Of a stretch of DNA of 9,413 nucleotides, positions 1-7,053 are shown in pieces. This stretch comes from a bacterium. GTDB lineage: Bacteria > Blakebacterota > Blakebacteria > Blakebacterales > Blakebacteraceae. The stretch spans positions 1-9,413 of the forward strand of contig JALGWK010000154.1 of NCBI GenBank assembly GCA_025774205.1. The letters run 5' to 3'. Below the pieces are notes generated by a model. That model was not told the DNA's origin, did no database searches, and was given only the letters and a program-made list of their open reading frames with translations. The position numbers were made by a program, and so were the translations under genes. Within the stretch, counting starts at the first letter, position 1. Every line of letters starts with the position of its first letter.

Positions 1-1
1 G

Positions 2-205
2 AACGACGGCGCCTGGGTGGCGCTCGAACTGGGCAGGAAAGCACCGAAAACTCCGATCCGGATGATCCGCCGGGCGTCACACAGCCGCCGGCTGGAAGCC
101 GCCGGATACGGAAGCGATCTGGCTCTCTGTGCGGCTATAGACTCCCATCCGGTCCTGCCGGTACTGAAGGATCACATCATAGTCAGCTCCGACCGGGTAT
201 CCTGA
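2..205 (+). CDS. comB: C-terminal end of a probable ComB-type 2-phosphosulfolactate phosphatase (partial)
   Basis: The reading frame is open from the first bases of the window to TGA at 203-205, so only about the last 67 residues are seen and the start lies upstream. The tail has the pattern of the ComB family C-terminus: a Ser-x-x-Arg-x-Leu-x-x-x-Gly-Tyr segment, then an acidic/Leu/Cys-Ala stretch (SDLALCAAID), then a hydrophobic VLPVLKD ending. Known ComB enzymes are Mg-dependent acid phosphatases that remove phosphate from 2-phosphosulfolactate, a step of coenzyme M synthesis. In bacteria that do not make coenzyme M, the role of homologues is less certain. Identification rests on a short tail without the catalytic core, so another protein with a similar end is possible. 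It is separated from ftsK by 94 bases and could share its transcript. Confidence 0.6.
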   Translation, partial: NDGAWVALELGRKAPKTPIRMIRRASHSRRLEAAGYGSDLALCAAIDSHPVLPVLKDHIIVSSDRVS

Positions 206-299
206 GTCCTGTCGAGGTGGAAGAAGGGCGCTGTCGGTGTTCCGATGGCGGCAGTGGCTCTGTCAGGGTCATGACGGATACTGGCGGAGGGGTAAGCTC
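206..299 (+). other. Short intergenic stretch upstream of ftsK
   Basis: These 94 bases separate the ComB-like stop from the chosen ftsK start. I see no convincing -10/-35 pair, no stem-loop followed by a T-run, and no obvious repeat. The only recognisable signal is the purine-rich ribosome site at its 3' end. The ftsK frame is open back to GTG 237, so part of this stretch could be translated if that start were used. Reading through from the upstream gene is the simplest interpretation. Confidence 0.5.
286..292 (+). promoter_or_regulatory. Ribosome binding site that fixes the ftsK start
   Basis: GGAGGGG lies 7 bases before ATG 300. It is the strongest Shine-Dalgarno-like match in the region and is why ATG 300 is preferred over the in-frame GTG 237, which would add 21 residues of unconserved-looking sequence and has a weaker upstream purine tract. 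Confidence 0.7.
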
Positions 300-2870
300 A
301 TGAGCAGAAAAGCATCCATCCGGCAGGTTTCCAGCAGGCATGCTTCCGGCAGGAACACCGCCAGGGGACGTGGCAGGAAGCGGAAAGCCAGCCGCCGGAG
401 CGAAGCCCTCGGTATCGTGGTGCTGCTCCTGGGATTCGTGCTCCTTCTGAGTCTTATCTCTTACAGCCCGACCGATCCGCCTGCCTTCGACTCCGCCACC
501 GCGAGACCCCGGAACCTGATGGGCCAGGTGGGGGCTCTGCTGGCGTACGGCATGGTCGGGAAACTCGGTCGGATTCCACCACTGCTCACCATCTTCGTGA
601 TCCTCATGTGGGGCTGGCGGTTTCTGCGAAGCACAGTCAACCGCTCGCTGCTCACTACCTCACTGAAGATCCTCGCGGTCCAGCTGCTCCTCTCCATCCT
701 GCTGGCCTTCCCCCACTTCCTGATCAGCACGGAGATATCGTACAATCTTGCCGGAGAATGGGGCGGCCAGGCGGCGGGATTTCTGGTGACCAAGGTCGGT
801 ATCGGCGCGCCCCTGGTGTGGCTCGCCCTGCTGCTGCTCTTCCTGATGGCGGCTTTCGGACTCAAACCGGGTGAGATTGCCGGCGCCGCTGTCTCGGCGG
901 GACGCACGGCCGGGAACGCAGTTGCCGGTCTGTTGGGTTCTTTCGCCCCGGTATCCGACCGGATTGCCGACGCCTTCGGGTCACTGACCTCCAGGATCAG
1001 GAGACGAAAAGCTCCGAAGGAGCCGACTCCGGCGCTCTCTCCACCCTCCGGGGAGGCTGGAGATATTTCTGCAGTTGATCCGGACTCGTCGATAACATCC
1101 GGTGTCCCTGCAGCCTTTGAAGTCTCTGCCGCTGAGGAGGCACCGGCCGCGGCAGTGGTTGGGGTGTCCGGGTCAGTCGGCTCGGGAGCTGATGCGCCGG
1201 CAGGAACAGACGGATCAGCAGGGAGACCGGAACCGATCGAGGTTTTACCGGCCCGAAGCCGGCCGCCGGGGAAACAAAGGACAAAGAGGGCCTCCGGCGC
1301 TTCGAAGAGCGCCGGTGCCTTCGATCTGCCCTCCTTCGACATCTTCTCCCTGCCCGCCGCCGATGAGCGTGGTCCCGCAGAGGACGAGGTGAGACAGGAA
1401 GCGGAACTCCTGCAGGAGAAACTGCTCTCCTTCGGCGTCAAGGCCGAGGTGACCGGCTGGCAGACCGGCCCGATCATAACCCGCTTTGAGATTGCCCCGG
1501 CCCCGGGTGTGAAGGTGAACCAGATTTTGAACCTGGCCGATGATCTCGCTCTCGCGATGCGGGCCAAACGGATAAGGATCGTCGCGCCGATCCCGGGCAA
1601 GGCAGCGGTCGGGGTGGAGATACCCAATCACGCCCCGCGGATCGTCCGGCTGCGGGAGGTGCTCGAGTCGGAGGCCTTTACGAATGTGGGGCTGAAGATC
1701 CCCATGGCCATTGGCATGGACATAGGCGGTTCCGCCTTCGTCGCCGATCTGGCCGGAATGCCCCACCTGCTGCTGGCCGGGACCACCGGTTCGGGCAAGA
1801 GTGTGAGCATCAACGCCATCATTGCCAGCATCCTTCTCAGGATGAGTCCGGAAGAATGCCGATTCATCATGGTCGACCCGAAGATGCTCGAACTGGCCAT
1901 CTACAACTCGATCCCTCACCTGATCACGCCGGTGGTGACCAATCCGAAGAAGGCTCTCGACGCCCTTCGCTGGGCCGTTCTTGAGATGGAGCGACGGTAC
2001 GACCGGCTGGCCGCGGCGATGGTCCGTGACCTGGAGCAGTACAACGCCAAAGTGGTGAAGGCACAGGAGGAATTCGAACAACAGACCGGTTTCGGGACTG
2101 ATGGTGGAGATGGGGCTGAGGGGGAAGATGTGAGCGGCGGGAACGATGTAAATGGTGGAAACAAGGTGGGCGAAGCGTATGACCTGACCGAACCACTCCC
2201 CTATATCATCATCATCGTGGATGAACTGGCCGACCTGATGCTCACCTCCTCGACAGATATCGAGACCCTCATTCAACGTCTCGCCCAGAAGGCCCGGGCG
2301 GTCGGGATCCACCTGATCCTGGCTACTCAGCGCCCTTCGGTTGACGTGATCACCGGTCCGATCAAGGCCAACTTCTCATCGCGGATCGCGTTCCAGGTCC
2401 CCTCCAAGACAGATTCCCGCACGATCCTTGATGAGAACGGGGCGGAAAAACTCCTTGGCCAGGGCGACATGCTTTTCATGAATCCGGTCCTTCCGGAACC
2501 GCTCCGCGTCCACGGCTGCTTCATCTCAAACGAGGAGATCGAGGGACTGGTGAACCTCGTCACCAGTCAGGGGTTTGAAGGGGAGGACATGGACATCTTC
2601 GCTCCCGCGCGTGGCGATCCGGGTGGGATGGGCGCCGCCGGGGAGGGAATGGATGATCTTCTCCGCGATGCCGGCTGGATCGTGGTGACCAACAAACAGG
2701 GTTCGATAAGTCTCATCCAGCGGCGGCTGGGAGTAGGTTACACGCGCGCTGCCAGGATCATGGACCAGTTGGAGATGCTGGGGGTGGTTGGCCCTCCCGA
2801 TGGGACCAAGGCCAGGACGGTACTGATGAATGAAGAACATCTGGAGGATATCTCCTGGGACGGAAGGTGA
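300..2870 (+). CDS. ftsK: DNA translocase FtsK/SpoIIIE family
   Basis: The 856-residue protein has the full FtsK layout. A basic N-terminus (to about 34) is followed by four hydrophobic segments (about 36-55, 73-108, 116-141, 158-187), which anchor it at the division septum. A disordered Ala/Pro/Ser/Glu-rich linker runs from about 230 to 345. The alpha domain (about 365-443) contains the GWQTGPIITRFEI and IPGKAAVGVEIPN motifs. The RecA-like beta motor has Walker A GTTGSGKS at 494-501, Walker B IIIIVDELADLM at 636-647, and the QRPSVDVITGPIKANF motif from 678. The gamma winged helix (about 787-842) includes SLIQRRLGVGYTRAARIMDQ. Family members are ATP-driven pumps that move and orient the chromosome terminus at cell division, and the gamma domain reads polar DNA motifs and contacts XerCD recombinase. 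A Gly/Asp-rich insertion sits between the Walker motifs (about 590-632). The next gene starts 7 bases after the stop. Confidence 0.96.
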   Translation: MSRKASIRQVSSRHASGRNTARGRGRKRKASRRSEALGIVVLLLGFVLLLSLISYSPTDPPAFDSATARPRNLMGQVGALLAYGMVGKLGRIPPLLTIFVILMWGWRFLRSTVNRSLLTTSLKILAVQLLLSILLAFPHFLISTEISYNLAGEWGGQAAGFLVTKVGIGAPLVWLALLLLFLMAAFGLKPGEIAGAAVSAGRTAGNAVAGLLGSFAPVSDRIADAFGSLTSRIRRRKAPKEPTPALSPPSGEAGDISAVDPDSSITSGVPAAFEVSAAEEAPAAAVVGVSGSVGSGADAPAGTDGSAGRPEPIEVLPARSRPPGKQRTKRASGASKSAGAFDLPSFDIFSLPAADERGPAEDEVRQEAELLQEKLLSFGVKAEVTGWQTGPIITRFEIAPAPGVKVNQILNLADDLALAMRAKRIRIVAPIPGKAAVGVEIPNHAPRIVRLREVLESEAFTNVGLKIPMAIGMDIGGSAFVADLAGMPHLLLAGTTGSGKSVSINAIIASILLRMSPEECRFIMVDPKMLELAIYNSIPHLITPVVTNPKKALDALRWAVLEMERRYDRLAAAMVRDLEQYNAKVVKAQEEFEQQTGFGTDGGDGAEGEDVSGGNDVNGGNKVGEAYDLTEPLPYIIIIVDELADLMLTSSTDIETLIQRLAQKARAVGIHLILATQRPSVDVITGPIKANFSSRIAFQVPSKTDSRTILDENGAEKLLGQGDMLFMNPVLPEPLRVHGCFISNEEIEGLVNLVTSQGFEGEDMDIFAPARGDPGGMGAAGEGMDDLLRDAGWIVVTNKQGSISLIQRRLGVGYTRAARIMDQLEMLGVVGPPDGTKARTVLMNEEHLEDISWDGR

Positions 2871-2877
2871 TGTGATC

Positions 2878-3600
2878 ATGCAGTTGAGACATAAGGTCGG
2901 TCGGCTCTGCCAGGCGCTGCTCCTGGGAGGCATTCTCTTTTCAGCGCCGACGACTCTTTTCGCTCAGCAGTCGAATACCCGTGAGCTGCTCGATCTCATG
3001 GCGGGCCTTCGCACGACCTGGCAGGAGATGGATGGACTCGCGGCCCGCTTCGATCACACCTTCGAGTGGGTCCTCGCCGGAGAGACACAGGTGACCCGGG
3101 GGCGACTCTGGCTGTCCGGCAGGAACCGGTTCCGGCTGGAATTTGAGGACCGCGTGATGGTCTCGGACGGCACCACTATCTGGGACCATGACATGAAGCA
3201 GAAGCAGGTCCTGCTCATGAACGCCGATCCCGCAAAGGGGATCGCCAACCAGCAACAGCTGTTCATGGCCTACACGGAGAATGTCGACGCTACCTGGGTC
3301 AGGGAAGAGGGATCTGGCGACAGACGCAGGGTGGTGATCCGGATCGACCGGGGCCCGGACGCCGATCCGAAGGTCGTCGACATCTGGGTCGATCCCCTGA
3401 GAAAGCTGGCGGTGCGAGCCTCCTACGCCGATGGTGCCGGTAATAACCACCGTTACGACATGGAAGAGATAGAACTCGGCCCCCAGCCTGACGAGAAATT
3501 CACCTTCACCATCCCCGAGGGTGTTACGGTCGTTGATATGCGTGGAGGCGCTGATATACATGGAGGCGACGCAGGTTCGCGTCCGGGAGGGATCGGGTGA
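2878..3600 (+). CDS. LolA-like outer-membrane lipoprotein carrier, secreted
   Basis: The 240-residue product begins with a signal peptide: a basic start (MQLRHK), a hydrophobic core at about 10-24 and a likely signal peptidase I cut after Leu-Phe-Ala at residue 29. The mature part follows the LolA/LolB-like fold pattern, with an early helix (TRELLDLMAGLRTTWQEMDGL), a strand with a GRLWLSGRNRFRLEF segment, then VMVSDGTTIWDHDMKQKQV, the family's 'no longer blank, show it as a chain' beta repeat, and a later VDIWVDPLRKLAVRASY strand. LolA carries lipoproteins across the periplasm to the outer membrane, so this implies a diderm cell. ATG 2878 is chosen because GGAAGG (2862-2867) precedes it by 10 bases and the signal peptide then starts correctly; an in-frame GTG at 2872 is an alternative, while ATG 2830 lies inside ftsK. 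The last 18 residues are a Gly-rich tail that overlaps the ribosome site of the next gene. Confidence 0.83.
   Translation: MQLRHKVGRLCQALLLGGILFSAPTTLFAQQSNTRELLDLMAGLRTTWQEMDGLAARFDHTFEWVLAGETQVTRGRLWLSGRNRFRLEFEDRVMVSDGTTIWDHDMKQKQVLLMNADPAKGIANQQQLFMAYTENVDATWVREEGSGDRRRVVIRIDRGPDADPKVVDIWVDPLRKLAVRASYADGAGNNHRYDMEEIELGPQPDEKFTFTIPEGVTVVDMRGGADIHGGDAGSRPGGIG
3585..3591 (+). promoter_or_regulatory. Ribosome binding site for the EIIC GTG start, inside the LolA-like gene
   Basis: GGGAGGG is followed after 5 bases by GTG 3597. It supports the GTG start and places the initiation signal inside the last codons of the LolA-like gene, so the two genes are probably co-transcribed and translationally coupled. 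Confidence 0.6.
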
Positions 3601-4280
3601 GCAGCTGGATCCTGCTGGCCGCCTTCGGCGCCATGGCCGCGATCGACAGCGCAGCCTTCTTCCAGGGGATGCTGCACCAGCCGCTGGTGGTCTGCACCCT
3701 GCTCGGTTCCGCGTTCGGCCTGCCAATGGAGGGCGCCTACTTCGGGGCTCTCCTCCAGCTGCTGTGGCTCAAGCGGCTGCCGGTCGGCGCCTCGATCTAT
3801 CCCGACATCGGTCCCGTGGCTGCAGGAGCCGCCGGAGGTGGTCTGATCGTTTCCGCTTCGGGGGTGACCGATATGGGGCTGGTCGGGATCGCTGTGCTCC
3901 TGACTGCCATCATCTTCGTGCGTCTCGGTGGTCGGTTGATGGTGATGCAGCGTGAAGCCCAGGGCGGATTCATCCCCCGTGCCCATCAGGCGATCGAGGC
4001 CGGTCGTCCCGGACGGATCAGGCTGCTGCTCCTGGAGGGGATCATCATGTCGGCGACCCGCGGTGTCATCATGTCGGTGGCTGCCGCGGGATTCCTGCTC
4101 CTCGCCATGAAGGTCCTCCAGCTGCTCCCGCTCGCTCACGTGATACAACCCTTCACTCTTCTGGCCGGAGTGCTCGGCCTCGGCCTCGGCTCGGTCCTGG
4201 AACTCTTCGACCATCGCGGGCTGGTGCCGTGGGTGGCGGCCGGGGTAGTGGTCGGGATCGTCACCATGGTGCTGATCTGA
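3597..4280 (+). CDS. PTS permease subunit EIIC, mannose/fructose/sorbose family
   Basis: This 227-residue, strongly hydrophobic protein matches the mannose-family EIIC pattern. It has a conserved Asp in the first membrane segment (AIDSAAFFQGMLHQPLVV, about 15-32), then a GSAFGLPMEGAYFGALLQLLW block (about 37-57), then LKRLPVGASIYPD (58-70), where the Pro-Val-Gly and Pro-Asp features are typical. Further hydrophobic segments lie at about 72-90, 94-110, 146-172 and 183-226. EIIC forms the sugar path through the inner membrane together with EIID, normally driven by phosphate from EIIB. It is slightly shorter than usual (about 250-265 in characterised members). The GTG start overlaps the previous stop by four bases (GTGA), and the stop shares one base with the EIID start. 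The transported sugar cannot be read from the sequence. Confidence 0.88.
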   Translation: MSSWILLAAFGAMAAIDSAAFFQGMLHQPLVVCTLLGSAFGLPMEGAYFGALLQLLWLKRLPVGASIYPDIGPVAAGAAGGGLIVSASGVTDMGLVGIAVLLTAIIFVRLGGRLMVMQREAQGGFIPRAHQAIEAGRPGRIRLLLLEGIIMSATRGVIMSVAAAGFLLLAMKVLQLLPLAHVIQPFTLLAGVLGLGLGSVLELFDHRGLVPWVAAGVVVGIVTMVLI

Positions 4281-5245
4281 TGGCGCGCCGGGTTCGGAGT
4301 TCAAGCCTCTTCGCCGGTTTCCTCTCCAGCTTCGCGGTGCAGGCGGGGTACAACTATGAGCGATACCAGGATCTCGGTCTGCTCGCCATCCTTCTGCCGG
4401 CTCTCAGGGACATCCATCCCGACGAAGACGATCTGAAGCGGGCCCTGACCAGGCACTCCGGCTACTTCAACACCAATCCCTACCTGGCCACCTTCACAGC
4501 CGGCGCGCTCATCAAGGCCGAGGAGGAGATGGCCGGCCTCGAACTGACCGATGGGGAGGACAACTGGACGGATCGCTTCAAACAGGCCAGCGGCAGCGTA
4601 CTCGGAAATCTGGGCGACCGGTTCTTCTGGGGTGGTCTCCGCCCACTGGCCGGTCTGATCGGCATTCTGGCCTACCTGCTCTCACCGCTCTACGGGGCTC
4701 TGGCTATCCTCGTCGTGTTCAACCTCCCCCAGATCGTCGTCCGGGCCGAGGGGATACGGATGGGGTACGAAGCGGGCCGGGGAGTGGTCACCTCCGCGGT
4801 CGGGGATCGGGGATCGAAAGCCATCACCTGGGTTAAAAGACTGGGAGCGCTGGCCCTCGGCATGGTGGTTCCCTTCCTGGTCGCGCACCCCTCGACACCC
4901 GACGGACTGGTCGGCGCAGCGCTGGTGGCAGGATCGGCGGCGGCCGGATGGTTCTTCCTGCGGAGACGGGAACTGCGCACCGTGATGAAGATCGTCAGGA
5001 CTATAGTCATCAGGAACCCCCTCGGTCTCCACGCCCGCCCCGCGGCGGTCTTTGTCCAGACGGCGTCACGGTACACCTGCGATGTCCAGGTGGAGCGGGG
5101 GGATATTCGGGTTAGCGGTAAGAGCATCATGGGGATTATGATGCTGGCAGCCGAGCAGGGCGCAGAGCTTGTGGTCAAGGTCGATGGTGAGAGGGATAAC
5201 AGATCCCCGGCATCTTTCCGGAGCGTCAATCAATGGACCGTCTGA
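4280..5245 (+). CDS. PTS permease subunit EIID fused in frame to phosphocarrier HPr
   Basis: One uninterrupted frame encodes 321 residues. Residues 1-235 are a compact mannose-family EIID: SSFAVQAGYNYERYQDLGL (17-35), ALTRHSGYFNTNPYLATF (55-72), LGDRFFWGGLRPLAG (111-125), FNLPQIVVRAEGIRMGYEAG (147-166) and two hydrophobic C-terminal segments (about 188-203, 209-227). Residues 236-321 are HPr: NPLGLHARPA contains the phosphorylated histidine (His251, HPr residue 16), and GKSIMGIMMLAAEQGAEL holds the serine (282, HPr residue 47) that HPr kinase modifies in lineages with HprK. Normally EIID and HPr are separate proteins; here no stop lies between them. RRR at 228-230 after the last membrane segment favours a cytoplasmic C-terminus, which suits an HPr domain. 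Internal initiation at ATG 4985 could also release free HPr, though its ribosome site is weak. The last 17 or so residues do not look like the usual HPr helix 3. ATG 4280 overlaps the EIIC stop by one base. Confidence 0.85.
   Translation: MARRVRSSSLFAGFLSSFAVQAGYNYERYQDLGLLAILLPALRDIHPDEDDLKRALTRHSGYFNTNPYLATFTAGALIKAEEEMAGLELTDGEDNWTDRFKQASGSVLGNLGDRFFWGGLRPLAGLIGILAYLLSPLYGALAILVVFNLPQIVVRAEGIRMGYEAGRGVVTSAVGDRGSKAITWVKRLGALALGMVVPFLVAHPSTPDGLVGAALVAGSAAAGWFFLRRRELRTVMKIVRTIVIRNPLGLHARPAAVFVQTASRYTCDVQVERGDIRVSGKSIMGIMMLAAEQGAELVVKVDGERDNRSPASFRSVNQWTV
5220..5223 (+). promoter_or_regulatory. Ribosome binding site for enzyme I, inside the HPr frame
   Basis: GGAG stands 9 bases before ATG 5233. 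Both the site and the EI start codon lie within the current end of the HPr reading frame, so the last HPr codons are written over the EI initiation region. Confidence 0.5.
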
Positions 5246-7053
5246 TCAGTGGTATTGCCGCCTCCCCGGGGTTCGCGGTCGGGGAAACACATCTGCTGGA
5301 GCGGGGCAACCTCACGGTCGAGGAGCGCGCGCTCGAGCCGGATGAGGTGCCGGCTGAAATCGAACGGTTCGAACTCTCCCTCGATCTGGCCCGGACCGAA
5401 ATCAAGGATCTCCAGAATCGGATCGCTCATTCAATGGGGGAGGAGGGGATCGGCATCTTCGGCGTCCACCTGATGATCCTCCAGGATCCCATGGTGGTTG
5501 AGGAGACCATCAAGGAGGTGCGGGAGTCGCAGATCAACAGCGCGACCGTTTTCAACGCCATAATGACCCGCCTGCGGGATATGCTCTCGCATGCGGAAGA
5601 CGAGTACATGGCCCAGCGGGCCATCGATATCGAAGATGTGCGGAGACGGGTGCTCGGACATCTGGTGCCGGGCGGCCGGCTCTTCCTCAAGCAGTTGCAG
5701 CGCCCGGTTGTGGTGATAGCGCGCGAACTCACTCCCTCGGAGACCGCCCATCTCGACCCGGAAAAGGTGCTGGCTTTCGTGACCGAAGCCGGAGGCAGGA
5801 CCAGCCACGCGGCGATCATGGCCCGCAGCCTGGGAGTGCCTGCCGTGGTGGGGGTGTCCGGTATCAGGAAACTGGCCCGCACCGGCATGCTGATCGCCGT
5901 CGACGGAACGTCGGGACAGATTGCCCTGAACCCCGACGAACGGACGATCAAGTACTTCGAGTCACAGAAGGCGATCTTCGCCGAACTGGAACGGGAGTTC
6001 CTGAAACTGAAGAATCTGCCGGCCGTAACGCTCGATGGCCGGGAGGTGGAGCTGTCGGCGAATGTCGAGCTCCCGGGGGAAATGGACAACGTCATCAAGT
6101 ACGGTGCCTGCGGGATCGGACTGCTGCGGACCGAGTACCTCTACCTCGACCGCCAGGAACTCCCGGCGGAGGAGGAACAGTACGCTGATTACCGTGAAAT
6201 CGTGGAGATGGCGGCACCCGATTCGGTCATCATCCGCACCTTCGATCTGGGTGGCGACAAGATCCCGGTGGGATCTGAAACACCGCATGAACGGAACCCC
6301 TTTCTCGGCTGGCGGGCGATCCGGGTCAGTCTCGCCGAGCCCGAACTCTTCCATGTCCAGCTCCGGGCGATCCTTCGGGCCTCGGTCCATGGCCGAGTGA
6401 AGCTCCTCTTTCCGATGATCAGCGGTATCGAGGAACTCCGGCAGTCGAAGGAAGCCCTCACACGGGCTCGCGAAAGCCTGCGGGAGGAGGGTGTCCCCTT
6501 CGATGAGGACATCCCGGTCGGGATCATGATGGAGGTCCCCTCCGCCTGTGCCATGGCCGATGACCTGGCACTCGAAGCCGATTTCCTCTCACTCGGGACC
6601 AACGACCTGATCCAGTACTCCCTGGCCGTCGATCGCGGCAATCCGCAGGTAGCCTACCTTTACCAGGAACTGCATCCGGCCATCCTGCGGCAGGTCAAGT
6701 CGGTGATAGATGCCGGCCACCGCCATGGACGATGGGTGGGGATGTGCGGGGAGATGGCGGCCAATCCCCTGGCGACCATGATCCTGATCGGTATGGGACT
6801 CGATGAATTCAGCATGAGCCCTGAAACCCTGCCGGAGATCAAGAAGATCATCCGGTCGTGCACCCATGCGGAAGCGAAGGCGTGTGCTGACGAAGCTCTG
6901 CAGGCGAAGACCACCAGGGGTGTCACGCGTGTCGCACGCCACTACATGAAGGGCAAACTGGGCGACCTGGTTACCGAGATGCTGGATCCAAACGGGGATA
7001 TGGATCCTGATCGCCCGCCGGCTGATGATGAGGAGAAGCAGAAAAATGCGTGA
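5233..7053 (+). CDS. ptsI: Phosphoenolpyruvate-protein phosphotransferase (PTS enzyme I)
   Basis: The 606-residue protein is a full-length enzyme I without an N-terminal GAF domain, so it is the sugar-PTS type and not PtsP. It begins with the N-terminal motif SGIAASPGFAVGE (6-18). The HPr-binding helical region follows (about 30-145), including the GIFGVHLMILQDP motif. The active-site block GGRTSHAAIMAR (187-198) has the phosphorylated His192. The C-terminal PEP-binding barrel contains GIGLLRTEYLY, TFDLGGDK, NPFLGWRAIR, the DFLSLGTNDLIQYSLAVDR signature (450-468) and the catalytic Cys505 in GMCGEMA. The enzyme takes phosphate from PEP and passes it to the HPr histidine in the cytoplasm. All key residues are present. 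A charged tail (about 585-606, Asp/Glu/Lys-rich) extends past the conserved core. It starts 13 bases before the HPr stop, and the next gene overlaps its end by 8 bases. Confidence 0.97.
   Translation: MDRLISGIAASPGFAVGETHLLERGNLTVEERALEPDEVPAEIERFELSLDLARTEIKDLQNRIAHSMGEEGIGIFGVHLMILQDPMVVEETIKEVRESQINSATVFNAIMTRLRDMLSHAEDEYMAQRAIDIEDVRRRVLGHLVPGGRLFLKQLQRPVVVIARELTPSETAHLDPEKVLAFVTEAGGRTSHAAIMARSLGVPAVVGVSGIRKLARTGMLIAVDGTSGQIALNPDERTIKYFESQKAIFAELEREFLKLKNLPAVTLDGREVELSANVELPGEMDNVIKYGACGIGLLRTEYLYLDRQELPAEEEQYADYREIVEMAAPDSVIIRTFDLGGDKIPVGSETPHERNPFLGWRAIRVSLAEPELFHVQLRAILRASVHGRVKLLFPMISGIEELRQSKEALTRARESLREEGVPFDEDIPVGIMMEVPSACAMADDLALEADFLSLGTNDLIQYSLAVDRGNPQVAYLYQELHPAILRQVKSVIDAGHRHGRWVGMCGEMAANPLATMILIGMGLDEFSMSPETLPEIKKIIRSCTHAEAKACADEALQAKTTRGVTRVARHYMKGKLGDLVTEMLDPNGDMDPDRPPADDEEKQKNA

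Noticed and set aside
237-299. Upstream GTG start for ftsK adding 21 residues
   Set aside because: ATG 300 has a better ribosome site (GGAGGGG, 7 bases away) and the extra residues do not resemble an FtsK N-terminus.
461-1627. Long open frame on the minus strand (388 codons) opposite ftsK
   Set aside because: It is a shadow of the GC-rich ftsK coding frame; the translation is Ser/Ala/Pro-rich without family motifs and no ribosome site precedes it.
1245-2312. Long minus-strand open frame (355 codons) opposite the FtsK motor
   Set aside because: The opposite strand encodes the conserved Walker motifs; the minus product is His/Gly/Asp-rich and resembles no known protein.
2830-2877. ATG 2830 as start of the LolA-like gene
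   Set aside because: It lies inside ftsK and would place 16 polar residues before the signal peptide; ATG 2878 gives a normal signal peptide.
3453-4304. Minus-strand open frame (283 codons) opposite EIIC
   Set aside because: Composition is extreme in His, Gln, Glu and Asp, as expected from reading a hydrophobic membrane gene backwards.
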